A stretch of 64,000 bases of DNA from contig JAIXMP010000012.1 of assembly GCA_025677815.1 (NCBI GenBank), forward strand, positions 496,001 through 560,000, in the 5' to 3' direction. Below, one piece after another: positions 1 through 10,952 of the stretch. The notes beneath the pieces are model-generated. The model had not been told where the DNA came from. It ran no database searches and saw only the letters and a program-made list of their open reading frames with translations. Source of the DNA: Phascolomyces articulosus (lineage: Eukaryota; Mucoromycota; Mucoromycetes; Mucorales; Lichtheimiaceae). The first letter of the stretch is position 1. Every line of letters begins with the position of its first letter. The position numbers and the translations under genes were made by a program.

Positions 1-75
1 GTTTTTGTATAATAATATTCATTGTAAAGACGTGTAAATAATGCTGTCACTGCTTACCTCTATGGGGTATAAACA

Positions 76-205
76 AAGGTATAAACAAAGGTATAAAAAA
101 AAGGTATAGAAAAAGGTATAGAAAAAAGGTATATAAAAGGGTATATAAGAAGAGGCATAAGAAAGGGTATAAGAAAGGGTATAAGAAAGGGTATAAGAAA
201 TAGGT
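76..205. repeat. Minisatellite of about 12-bp GGTATAAGAAAG-like units
   Basis: The stretch repeats a purine-rich unit with the core GGTATA followed by AAGAAAG, AAAAAAA or similar. The last four units are almost identical and the earlier ones are degenerate. The minus-strand open frame across it is only the translated repeat (Leu-Tyr-Pro-Phe periodicity), so I do not call a gene here. Confidence 0.85.
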
Positions 206-644
206 CCTATAATATATATAAAAAAATAGCATGTTAGTTTTCATGTCGTATGGTATTTTAATACAAATCAACGTAATTAAAGAGGTTTATGTAGAACGGC
301 ACTTACCAATAATTATATATAATAAAAAGAAGAAAGAAGAAAAAGAAAAGGAAGAAAGAAAGTACGATATTATTTTTTTTGGGTTTTGATTTTTTTTGAT
401 TTTTTTGTTGCTTTTATACTGCATTTTACTGCCATGTTTTTTGAGAGGGGTTTTTCTATGAGTTATGACTTTTTTTTTTGGTGGTTTTTTTTTGGATTTT
501 TTGTGTTGTACGAAAAGAACCTGTTATGCAAATTATGCAGATCAGAAAATTACCATAAAAAATAGTATGATTAGTAAAACCATACTTTTTACTAATTGTT
601 TTTTTAGTAGCATTCATTCATAAAAAATAAATAGAAATGACTTA
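206..644. other. Gene-free AT/T-rich stretch
   Basis: It contains purine-rich and poly-T tracts downstream of the small minus-strand ORF. I see no coding or RNA feature. Confidence 0.6.
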
Positions 645-1214
645 CTAAAGAGAGAGAGAAGAAAAAGCTACTGCCAATTCGTCAATTGGCGTCTTAAGAG
701 AAAGGGAAGAGAAAAGACCTACCAATTCGTCAATTGGATCGTCAATGTGCATTAGATGAATTTCCATAGAATCATGCCATGTTGGCATGACCTGATGTGC
801 ACGTCGAGCTCGGTGGACTGAAACGTCCGTCCAAGCGCGTCGCACGGGCATCACCAATGGAGATTTATTTTTTGCCATGAAGACATCTTTTGCAATGCCA
901 CAGTAAGATGAACGCTCAATTGAACGAACTTCTTGGCGTGCAGGAAGAGCTCGGGGCATTGGTGTAGCTGCTACTACAACCGGAGTCGTAGACAACACTA
1001 CAGTTTGTTCTGGGAGGACGCAAGGCTTAAGAGCTAAAGCAATTTGTTCAAGAACAACTTCTGCATACTTTGCTCTGTACATGGCCATGGTCGCTTCGAT
1101 TGAAGGTGGGTACCAAAAACGGAACCACACCAACTTTAATTGTTCAATTGCCCATGGCAAAACAATGAACAGGAAAAAAAGAAGTGCAATGAAGTCAGAG
1201 TAAGTGGTGATCAT
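645..1214 (-). CDS. Hypothetical small membrane-anchored protein with a duplicated C-terminal motif
   Basis: This is a single-exon frame of 189 codons starting at an ATG at 1214 and ending in TAG. Residues about 8-21 form one hydrophobic segment (LLFFLFIVLPWAIEQL), which could be a signal anchor. The middle is Ala/Val/Pro-rich and then basic. The last 30 residues hold two tandem copies of PIDEL-x5-FSSLSL, separated by Lys-Thr. The base composition is richer in G+C than its surroundings, which supports coding. I recognise no family. The next gene-like feature is the decayed LRR/F-box fragment on the same strand. It could be a lineage-specific orphan gene; whether it is expressed is unknown. 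Confidence 0.55.
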   Translation of the reverse strand: MITTYSDFIALLFFLFIVLPWAIEQLKLVWFRFWYPPSIEATMAMYRAKYAEVVLEQIALALKPCVLPEQTVVLSTTPVVVAATPMPRALPARQEVRSIERSSYCGIAKDVFMAKNKSPLVMPVRRAWTDVSVHRARRAHQVMPTWHDSMEIHLMHIDDPIDELVGLFSSLSLKTPIDELAVAFSSLSL

Positions 1215-2269
1215 TTTAACAATAAAAGAAACAATAATTCAGGAGAATTTCAAGTGGACGGACCGAAGGAGCAGGAAAAAGAAGTTGTGGGGTAAATCGC
1301 AACTTTATTATTATTGTTTCCAGACCCGCTTTCCATTTTTGGAAATTGACGCATAATAAAATTCAGGCACGATTACTACGGACACACCATGCTCCTCATT
1401 ACAACTCATAATTCCACAAACAAATGTTTATTCATTTATTATATAAAGTACATGACATAAAATAAAAATATATTATTATTTCATTATTAGTCTGTTTAAA
1501 ATAATAATACATGAAACCTAATATTGATACCCTGTATATAAGCTTTTTTTTTGAATTAGCTGCTATTAGTATGAACGTAAATAGCTAAAAGTACCAGAAC
1601 CTCTCGATAAGAACAATTTACTCCCCATTTGATGAAAAAAAGATAGTATATTATACGGAAGCACTATTATTCTTCAATAATAAAAAATGGTTTATCCATG
1701 AGGGAAATAACGTGTTCTCTCTTCTACTATTTCAAAAAGGGACACATTGTTCATCATTTTTATATCTGTTCAGCAATTATGAAATATGAAATATAAAGCA
1801 CGTAACAAATAATGAAATCGTAGATTACCTATAACTGGTATTCCAACAACCTGCTAATAAATAATAATAATTTGGAGTCTATAGAGGTATTTTGTACGTA
1901 TTTATAAAAATAACTAATATTTTTTTATTTGTTGCTTTTTTTCATATATGAAATAAATATGAAATTAGCTAGTACTTAGGATTGTTGTTGTTACTAATAC
2001 ACTTCAAAATCGATATTTTTACGTCTTATACTTTGAAGCACAATTGGATCATCTTTAGAAACAGATGGACAATTATCAATGTAAATACGCCTGAGATAAG
2101 CTGTTTTCTGGATCAGGGGAACGAGTGAATCATTGGTTATATGATAAAGCATTTCCAAACGATATCTACAAGACTTTTTTGAAAATATTTAGCGAGCATA
2201 ATGGTAAATTGATCGAAACATGCACTTAAAGTACCAAAGGCTACATAAGTTCATTTTTTTTTACTTGCT
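1215..2269. other. Intergenic AT-rich region
   Basis: It holds the presumed 5' region of the small membrane protein on its left and the 3' flank of a decayed gene on its right. I see no convincing coding frame. Confidence 0.5.
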
Positions 2270-3480
2270 CTAAAGCTTGCTACAAAAAATTTCTAGTCCT
2301 TGGCTTGAAATTTTTGTCGAGTTACTGAACATATCAATGACAATCAATATTTTTACAGTGACTAATGTATCTAATATTTTATCGACAAGTACGCAATTGT
2401 TACCAATTTTGTATAAAAGTAATTTTTCAAATGCTGTCGTGGTAGTGATACTATGCAAGGACGAACGCGAAGCATAATGTTGAAATTGTTTTAACAAACA
2501 TCCCTCTTCCGGATCGGACCTTTCTATATTATGGAATGGATAGAGTTTCAGTGTTTGTAATGGTTTTTTCAACTCGATCAAGGCGTTAGCCAGCCTTACA
2601 AGATTTCCACATTCATACGCTATGAGTCTAGTCAGAGCAGAGCAGGTAGGAATGTATCGTACTAGTTGATAGTCGATAGATGACTGTTTTGAATCGAAAC
2701 ATCAATTTTCTGAGATTGAGTAGTTGTGTTGGTCAGTAAGCCATTTGTTTCACTAAGGATGGCCGGACAGCAGATATCAATCTCGGTCAATGTAGTTTCG
2801 TTTTTGCTTACCAAAGATAGATCTCAGCAGAGCAGGTCGCAGCTGATAGAATACCCGCTCTTCAATGCATAAAGTGCACATAGACCATCACTATCGGGAG
2901 TACCATAGTCTTTGTCGATATCTTCTATTTTTATCACATTTTCTTCTTCACCATTGTAACAAGTATCTATAGATAAGAGCAATATATATCCATAAGGTCA
3001 ATAAAATCTTCCATATAATTCCATAATATCAATCAACGTAATTGATGACAACGCTTTAACAGTGGTCCATGATCTAATTTGTGGTTTGGTAAAGCCTCAA
3101 TTCCAAATCGATCAAAGGGTGTTGTTGTTATTCAAAGATTTCTAGAACACCATTCATACCATCTTCTGGTCCTAAATTTCCCCCATAGTGTAATTGTATA
3201 AGATTTTGGACATGTATCATGTAAATTATTCAACTTGATGTTGGTGCTGTTGAATGTATTCATCATCACGGATAGAATCTCCAATTTCATTCGCCCCAAG
3301 CTGTTTCCTATCCGTTGCATGGCATTTGAAAACAATGCTTCCCACTCAAGTTTACTTTGGCAATATTCTACATATTATATAATCACCAGTTTTTCTTGTT
3401 GGATTCGCTTGTGAAAAAGATAGAATAATCTAATACTTTTGTATATGACGCTTTAATGTATAAAACATAAAATACTTTTT
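2270..3480 (-). pseudogene. Decayed LRR/F-box-like protein gene
   Basis: Reading the minus strand from about 3480 to 2270 gives long protein-like stretches that must be joined across lesions. Readable peptides include HYGGNLGPEDGMNGVLEIFE, DIDKDYGTPDSDGLCALYAL, TTLTEIDICCPAIL, SIDYQLVRYIPTCSALTRL and LVRLANALIELKKPLQTLKL. The Leu/Ile periodicity resembles the LRR-containing F-box-like proteins that are abundant in Mucoromycota; that family call is inference. Breaks seen: an in-frame TAA near 3380, frameshifts near 3200 and 3055, in-frame TGA near 3000 and 2825, and a frameshift near 2700. No F-box motif itself is legible. No simple intron set repairs it, so I call it a pseudogene. Confidence 0.6.
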
Positions 3481-3657
3481 ATTTGCAATATCATTTACAT
3501 TAGCATACTACTATGTTTCAAGCTTTTGTTCCAAAAACACCTTGTTATATTTATGTTCAGACAAGTATTATACACAAAAAACAATGGTACACTAGACCGT
3601 CTCTTTTTTGGTTCAATGTGAGGCATGGTGGCAGATAAATAAATATTCCACGCTACC

Positions 3658-4064
3658 TCATTGTTCACTGGACTTTGCTAATGCCATAGCACTAAAACCC
3701 GTACAAGTTGGATCGCGTTGAATGAATTCACCCAACACCCTTACGGCAGACTACATCATTATATATATGATAGATGTTGCTCCAGTTGAATGAAAAAAAA
3801 TTATGGGTTGAATATAATAAAATTAGGATTATGATCAGTTACCTCGACAAAATCATTGGATGAGCCATGATTAATGGGGAACCCCTTAGATCCGTCCAAT
3901 TCATAGATATGTCCATCAATATTTGTAAAACATGCATAACAATGAGAATCTTTCGTATCAGCTGTAGGTGGCTAATGAAATCATCATTTGTTAAAAAAAT
4001 ACCAATGAGCAATGTGTCTCCTTTTTTTTCTAGTGGGCATACGTATACATATCCATTGTTCCCC

Positions 4065-4102
<38 letters not shown>

Positions 4103-4960
4103 CTGTTTGTCCGCTCAATGCCGCACCCTTATGAACAATAGCCAGTTGTTCATTTGATTCCAAAAGTTCGATTCGTTCGTCCACTGTCATTTTCTCTGCT
4201 TTGGTGACAATATCATGGAATAGCCCAGGACCTATATAACATTATCCATGATAAATCATATTGTGGTGTATATAATTAATATTTTTTATATGTAGTCGTT
4301 ATGTATATATGCTATATATTATAGTATCATCTTACCAAGAACTTCTTTATTATTTGCCAAAGCATGGATTAATGCCATCATACCACATGCATTTCCAATT
4401 GTTTGTTCGAAAAACATGACTTTATCACTGACACTGTTATCTTGTTGACCTTCTTGGATGAATTTTTCCTTCTCTTCTTTTATAAATTGTCTTGAGAGAT
4501 CATTATAAGGATATAAAAAAATAATGGCAGATATGGGCCGAGGAAGTGTACTGAGCGATTCTTGATCAAACCCTGTTTTTTATATATAAAAAAAAGCACG
4601 TTATTCAGCTGGAACCATCTGTTGATAGAGACAATTTTTTTACCATAAATATCATAAAAACACCATTTTTCATCAACACCGTTTTCATGGATCATCTATA
4701 ATAGATATTGTTCTCATCCTATTAAGTATTATTTACTTTTATTATAAAGAACTGACTGACCTTATTCCACACCTATATATTAAAACGTATAAAATAGGTA
4801 TATTAGCAACAAATATTATAACTGTTATCACTATTATTAGAATACTATAATATATACAAAAAAAAAATGAATTTACTTCAGGATTTCCCTCAAGCATGAC
4901 CCATTTTAATTTAGGCTTCTGTTTCGACATTGTCGATTGAGCTGAATTGTCTTGTGTCAT
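3658..4960 (-). CDS. Ubiquitin carboxyl-terminal hydrolase, UCH (C12) family, copy A
   Basis: This is a cysteine protease that cleaves small adducts from the C terminus of ubiquitin (UCH-L3/Yuh1 type), probably cytosolic. The model is seven exons read right to left: 4960-4877, 4772-4761, 4695-4644, 4572-4336, 4231-4101, 3971-3843, 3750-3658, giving 245 aa against about 230-236 in the family. The catalytic Cys is in [16 protein letters not shown] with the oxyanion Gln just before it. The catalytic His is in DSHCYACFTNID and the Asp in YELDGSKGFPINHG. Exon 2 is a 12-nt micro-exon coding VWNK. The intron after exon 4 is absent from copy B, and the intron after exon 5 opens with a (TA)n run. A second in-frame ATG at 4930 is an alternative start. 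Confidence 0.88.
4068..4100. repeat. (TA)n microsatellite inside a UCH intron
   Basis: An uninterrupted TA run lies directly at the 5' splice site of the intron between exons 5 and 6 of UCH copy A (minus strand, GTATATATA...). Expansion or contraction would change the distance from the donor to the rest of the intron, but not the coding sequence. Confidence 0.85.
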
Positions 4961-5258
4961 TTTTAAAGAAAAAAGAAGAAAAGGGGGTGTTTCGATAAGA
5001 ACACACGTCATGCAGTTGTCATGAGCTTTGGCTGGAGAGATTTCCTATTTTGGTCTTATCCATGTTTCACAAATATGGTTAACGTCAATTGCTTAAACAA
5101 ACTCGCTGATTTTATTTTGTTATAATGAACTGTGTATTTACAAAAAGAAAGAATGATAAAAGAGAGAGCAAAGGTTATGAGAGATACAAATCATAAATAT
5201 GTGTACACATAGAACAAAAGCAAACGATCAATAGAATAGACACTTCAGTAAACAGAAA

Positions 5259-5597
5259 CTACCATTTCTTCTTGTTGATATAACTGATACGTTGTCTTCT
5301 TGTGTCATACTCTTTATAATAACTTTTAATTCGTTGGAATTTATCTTGACACGCCTTGACAGTTCGACACAGACGTTTCGCAATCTTGTTCCAATCGTTT
5401 CGTCGTCTACAGCGCATAGAAATCAGTGCATCATGTTGCTTTTTATCCCATAGTTCACGGTGGTTCAAGGGTCGATCCAAATATATTTTATGCTTGTCCT
5501 TGAGTGTACGCATTATCCTCATTTGTGAACTATGAGTAGAAAATGTTCTTTTGTACCGTTTTAACAAAATGACAGCTGGATTCACACCGTGTTTCAT
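5259..5597 (-). CDS. Small single-domain SANT/Myb-like DNA-binding protein
   Basis: A single-exon frame of 112 aa, with its ATG at 5597, lies between the two UCH genes on the same strand. Residues about 48-92 look like one SANT/Myb repeat. The first helix starts with Trp (LWDKKQHDALISM), the second tryptophan is in RNDWNKIAKRL, and the third helix is basic (RTVKACQDKFQRIKSYY), with the last conserved Trp replaced by Phe. The N terminus is strongly basic. The protein could bind DNA or chromatin; the target is unknown. There is no transposase domain beside it, but isolated SANT ORFs can derive from Harbinger-type elements, which I can neither support nor exclude. Confidence 0.65.
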   Translation of the reverse strand: MKHGVNPAVILLKRYKRTFSTHSSQMRIMRTLKDKHKIYLDRPLNHRELWDKKQHDALISMRCRRRNDWNKIAKRLCRTVKACQDKFQRIKSYYKEYDTRRQRISYINKKKW

Positions 5598-6390
5598 GCT
5601 TCTTCTGCTGTTTTTTAGAGAGTAAATAATAAAGAAAAGTGATAAGTGAAATGAAATGAAAAGACGGTTTATAATTGTTGATAGTCATGTCATCTATCTA
5701 TATATATAGTTTTTTTTTTGTTAGTTTAACAAACAATGAAAAATAATGCAATATACCCTGTTCAATATTATGCTTTAGTAAGTGGATATATATAGTAGTT
5801 TATAAACTATTTGATGTATTTTTACTTGAAAAAAAGGCGGTTTTTTACTAAGAATGGAAGGGTGCTTGTATAAATATAATAATGAAACCCATAATGATTA
5901 AAATAACAACGAAAGGAACCTTAGTGAGTTATATATTTATATTATCTACTTGATACTATATATACTAAAAGAAAGAACAATCAGGTACTCTTTTTAATAA
6001 GGTCTAGGCTCTTTTTATAATAGCCATCAACAAATTCTTTTTGAGAAAAAGAACTATAATGGACACATAGAGTTGTTATAAATGGAGAGAAGGGGGTTAT
6101 GTTGAGATGTATTAGGAACATATTAAAATATGAAATTGTCATTATCCTATAAAACAGTTGGACCCTTTTTATGTATATAATAAGAAAGTATACTTTATTT
6201 TCCAAGTATCACGGTCCAACATAAGTATAACAAATCAATACTTTTTTGATCCTCCCTTACCAATAGTGTATCAAATAAGAAAACTGAAAGGGTCTCTTTG
6301 TATAAATGTGAGTGTTCATCCATTTATTGCATCATTATAATAATTGAAATACAAAGAGTCCAGCATCCAAAGTATCCCATCGTTTAATAT
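5598..6390. other. Intergenic region between SANT gene and UCH copy B
   Basis: This is AT-rich sequence carrying the 5' flank of the SANT gene and the 3' flank of UCH copy B. I see no further gene. Confidence 0.5.
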
Positions 6391-7576
6391 TTATCCCAAT
6401 TTAGACAAAGCAACAGCACTATAGTTTTCATGACCTGGATCTCGTTCAATAAACTTGCGCATCACTTTGGCAGAACACTAGAACATCATTTTTTTTTTCA
6501 AAACAAAGAATATCAACAACAATTTTTTGATCCCTGAAATATACCCCAGGCCCTTCTGTCCTGTCTTTCTCCTCTTTTCTCCTGACAATTCATTTACCTC
6601 GACAAGATCGGTACATCGGCCGTGATTAATAGGGAAAGCTTTTCTTCCATCCAATTCATATAAATGTTCATCCACTTCAACAAAGCAAATAAAGTGTAAA
6701 TCAATTCTCTCTTCTGGTGGTGGTGGCTAAAAATAAATAAATAGTAATATGTCATATATGAATAAACAAAGTGAAAATATCTGTAAATATCAAGATTCAA
6801 CTGATAGATTGATACATTACTCTTGTTTGTCCATCATCGCCAGCATCTTTATGAACTGAAGCCAATTTTTCATTACTTTCCAATAACTCAGCACGTTCAT
6901 CGGGTGTCATATTCTTTGCTTTTTCAATGATATCATGAAACAATCCAGGTCCAACAAGTTCTTTGTTATTTGCCAAAGAATGGATCAAAGCCATCATACC
7001 ACATGCATTGGAAATGGTTTGTTTAAAAAACATGACATTGGGACTAATATCTTGTTCTTTCTTTGTCAATTGTGCTTCTTCTTCATGTCGGAATTGTTCA
7101 GATGCTTCTGTCAATGGATATAAAAAGATAATAGCTGATACAGGTCGAGGAACAAAACTGAGAAGTTCGGGATCAAATCCTAATTATATATAGGGAAAGG
7201 GAAAAAAAAAGGGGGTAAATAACCTCATGTAATGTGTTGCTAAGTATATTTTTAAATAAGAGAAAATAAGGATATATATACCATAAACATCATTAAAACT
7301 CCATGCTTGATCAACACCGTTTTCGTGAAAAACCTATACATAAAAAAACATGTAAATAGAGCTTAACTTCATATTACAATACACCTCATATATAAAGCTA
7401 AAAATGAAAAAAAAAAGTTACCTTATTCCACACCTATGCAAATACATATATATAAAAAGTTATATAACTTTGAATCATACACAATAATGACTTGATATAC
7501 TTACTTCGGGGTTGCTCTCAAGAGGTGTCCATTTCAGCTTGGGTTTTTGAATGGGTGCTTCAGATTGATCAGCCAT
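6391..7576 (-). CDS. Ubiquitin carboxyl-terminal hydrolase, UCH (C12) family, copy B
   Basis: This is a paralogue of copy A, about 1.4 kb upstream in the direction of transcription, with the same predicted ubiquitin-processing activity. The six exons are 7576-7505, 7433-7422, 7333-7282, 7179-6821, 6726-6598 and 6477-6391, giving 236 aa. It starts [16 protein letters not shown] and ends in TAA. The active-site segment is [16 protein letters not shown], the catalytic His is in [19 protein letters not shown], and the Asp is in the same block. The 12-nt VWNK micro-exon is shared with copy A. Exon 4 here corresponds to two exons of copy A. The sequence of copy B is closer to the UCH-L3 consensus, so copy A looks like the more divergent duplicate. 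Confidence 0.9.
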
Positions 7577-8263
7577 ATTTGCTTCTTTAATTACGAATGT
7601 TCACAGAAAAAAAAAAAAGCTTTAAAAAAGGAAAAGTAAAAGCAAGCTAAATTTTAAGTTTGGTTACGTGTTGCGGTATAAAATAATGCGCGCACGCAGC
7701 AAGGCAAACGTGAAACTTGTGTCACCCAATCAATTTCTAAAGTTAGTTGGCTTTCAAAACTAAAATATATCGGGTGCTTCTTTTTATGGCTATAGTAACT
7801 TGGGTTCTAAGGAACAGGTAGATATCATGCTTTTGCTGCTTCAGAAGTTTTTTAAAAATAAGAAACGATTTCGATGTGAGTAATAATTTAGCGACCTATT
7901 ACTGTTTTTTGTTGAAGTCAAACAGCAGACGTATTCAAGAAGGTTTCTACTTTTTGACACTTGCCACTTTCTGCAAAAGCGTAGGTTGAAACAAAAGGAC
8001 CAGACACATAATATTATCATGCTGTAGATTTGGTATGTTTAGGAATATTTGACAAGTATTTGCTGGACGTCAACAAATAGAATCATTATATCCTTTTTTA
8101 AACCATAGATAGGATAAATGGTTATTCGTTTCTCTTACATAAAAAGTATGGTACTTTTGTGAATATCATGATGTTTAATGTATGCATTAAAAAAAAAGTA
8201 GGTGTTCAAAGGGTGTCTGGGTAATTCTTTTCAAAAAATATTGCATATTTTTTTTTTGTTTTG
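7577..8263. other. Upstream region of UCH copy B
   Basis: No ORF of note is present. The first 100 bases upstream of the ATG are purine/A-rich, and a short GC-richer patch (GCGCGCACGCAGCAAGGC) lies at 7687-7704. I could not assign a promoter element. Confidence 0.4.
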
Positions 8264-8812
8264 TTAGGAGATCGCATTACCACAGCCACCATTCATAATC
8301 CTATCCAGAACCGTGTCCTTTTCTCGAACAATAAACGTCGTAAGATTTTCTTCTGGGTCAACCGTCTGAATTCCTTGCTCCATTTTAACGAATAACAGAA
8401 ACAGCATATCCTGAAATATTCGCTGCTCCTCGTAGCTTGGCTTACAGGTTTTTTTAAATTCTTTATTTTTGTTATCAAAATGGGGTTTGTACATGCCAAT
8501 CCTCTCTAACACTTTTATGATGCTTGCCAGTGTTTAATTCTCCATAGTGTCCTCTGCTATAGAACGAATAATAATGCTTGCGATCATGTGAGTAAAGGCT
8601 CTTTGCTAGATCCAAACACCATATGCTTATCGAATGCTAAAGGGTTTAGCGGGTACAATCCACGCTTTACAAATCGTAAACTTTGAAAAAACCCAAGGTT
8701 GCTGTACTTTTCGATATAATGCGAAATAGAAATAGACGAAGTGGTTCGTGAGACTCTTAATATAATAGTTTTTATTACGAAAGAGAGTCAAGTGTAAAAA
8801 TAATAGGTGCAT
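8264..8812 (-). pseudogene. Decayed coding fragment, family uncertain
   Basis: The minus strand reads as protein-like blocks in changing frames: LGFFQSLRFVKRGLYPLNPL, then HMIASIIIRSIAEDTMEN followed by TAA, then LASIIKVLERIGMYKPHFDN continuing to 8264. The last block is an 82-codon frame beginning at 8512. The order and helical character vaguely resemble the N-terminal repeat region of a cullin, but I am not confident and give no name. Stops and frame changes interrupt it, and I found no splice pattern that restores one frame. Confidence 0.4.
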
Positions 8813-10951
8813 TTTTATCTAATAAATGTATTAAAAGGACTACATTGCAATGTACTTTACTCTGTTCTAAAAGGTTTGTTACCTGTCATACTTTATATAT
8901 CTCATATATAGTCATAGTTGATGACGGGTTATCACCATGGTAATTTTGCTTACAAGTATTACAATAATAATACAGACATGGTACCAACAAGACATCATGC
9001 TCTCTTTTGCAACGCATGGTTGTATGTGATTGAATGTAAATTCTTGTGTAATATATGACCTTTTCAAATTTGTTAAAAAAAAGACTAAAAACTGTAGCTC
9101 TGTGATGTACTTTTTTAGGCAGAAAATACGATATCATCATATATCCAGATATTAAAAGCTAACACAGATATATGTACTGAGCCTTATATAGATAACATAA
9201 TAACTGGGTTAATTGTATAGTATACGCATTTCTTTTTATATAGCAACTAATTCCATGACTCATATTTGCTCAATGATATCCCAATGTCAAATGACGGGTT
9301 CAATAGTACTACGGACGAAAAGTTGTCTTTTTTTTATAAAAAAAATGAGAGTATTTCTCTCTGTTTTTCATTGACTTTAGGAGACGCCTTGTTCCATTAA
9401 GAATATATTGACACTGAAAATCATTCTAATGCCTTTGATATGGATAAATGCAAAAATATGTTCATATATAGTCTGCTCATGTTTTCTCATGCGGGGACTA
9501 GATTAACTTTAATTAATATTGTATATGCAGGATATTTGAAAATGAAAATAATAAAACTTTTTGTAAACCGATACATCTTGTAAAAACCCAACATTTCTGG
9601 GGTGCTATTTTTAAGGAAAACTGGATGGTATATGAGTATCAATTCTATGAAAAGAAGCAGGGTCGAACTAAAAAAAAAAGATCCATCTTGCTTTATAAAT
9701 GGACCGCATATATATATATATATCAAATTCATAAAAGAATGATACAAGTACCACAGGATATCATCCGAAATCACAGTCTAAATTAATTTAAAGATATGAT
9801 ATACATGTTGAGAAAACGTAGATATCAGTATCCAATCCAACGTGGAGAAAAGCATACTATCCAACAAGTACGTACAAATCCTAGCTTCTCTACTATATCA
9901 ACCACTGGAGTTCATATCAGTAAAAATTGTTTTTTTGGATCATATTTAGTATGAAAAAATTAGATAGAGCTGCAGTTAGTATACGTCATTACTTTCATAG
10001 GAAGCAATCGCCTAAAAATAATAGCTAATAGAAGGCAACACACTGGACTTGTGTATTGACGATAATAATGCATGACCTTATTACCCAAATTATATTAACA
10101 TTGTTCTATTACATCAGGATACAACGTCCTATATTATCACGTTTCATTCAAACTCATGTTTATTCCTTAGTCTATCATCATTCCACTAAATAAAAAAGCT
10201 TTTTAAAAAATCATGGTAACAAATAATTCTAAATCAAGCACAAAATTTTGATAGCTACCTTTTAGGCAGCCAATATGTGGAGATGAGGGTCCCAAGCAAA
10301 ATTTGTGACTTGGATGTGCCAAGGCGTATTGGATGAACACTTAACTCTGAGTTTACAGTTCTTTTTTTCTCTCTTTCTCTTTTTTTTTTCCTCTTTGCTC
10401 TTTCTTGTCAAAGTATATATATACTCTCATTGTAGATTTGGAATTCATTTCCTCATTCGCTCTCTCTCGTTATCTAAAAAGGAACGGAGGAGGAATCTTG
10501 TACAAATTTTTATTTTTCCAAGCACCGTTCTTTTTTTTTCACGTCTTGAATCCAATTGCTGTTGAATAAAAACAGTGCGCTTGGATGTAATCGATTTGAT
10601 TGACTTTCAACAACGACGACAACCAAAAAAAAAGGAAAAAAAACATACTCCACCATTCCAAAAAAAGCACATGAACACTATCATTCACCCATTAGATTAT
10701 GGTAAAGGATGCTTTTGATTAATATATAAATATATATATCTTATATTCAACATAAGAACTAATAAGCTTTTTTTTCTATATAAATATATACAATAGTCCC
10801 TAGCCACTACCACCAATACGAATCCTTCCACCATGAATGAACAAAGACGACAACAACACAACAGCAACAACAACAACAGCAACATTATCAACGTAATGAC
10901 AATTCATCCGTTCCACGTATACGCGCAAGTTACCATTTTCAAAATGGTGAC
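8813..10951. other. Gene-free region and 5' flank of the R3H gene
   Basis: This is low-complexity AT-rich DNA. A strong plus-strand pyrimidine tract (10358-10412) and a second leader-like region lie before the R3H gene. They are consistent with a fungal promoter/5' UTR, but no element can be defined. The short open frames look random. Confidence 0.45.
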
Positions 10952-10952
10952 A
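10833..10952 (+). promoter_or_regulatory. Candidate uORF over a CAA/CAG tract upstream of the R3H start
   Basis: An ATG in good context (CCACCATGA) at 10833 opens a short Gln/Asn-rich frame ending in TGA at the start of the R3H frame. The R3H frame itself is also open back to 10841 and reads a Gln-rich stretch, then QRNDNSSVPRIRASYHF, but it has no ATG before 10952. Either this is a genuine uORF, or a missing intron or indel hides a longer N terminus. Confidence 0.4.

Noticed and set aside
47..271. 74-codon minus-strand frame rich in Leu-Tyr-Pro-Phe
   Set aside because: It is the translation of the minisatellite, with no independent coding signal.
3867..4157. 96-codon plus-strand frame over UCH copy A
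   Set aside because: It lies antisense to catalytic exons and an intron (TA)n run, so it is a shadow.
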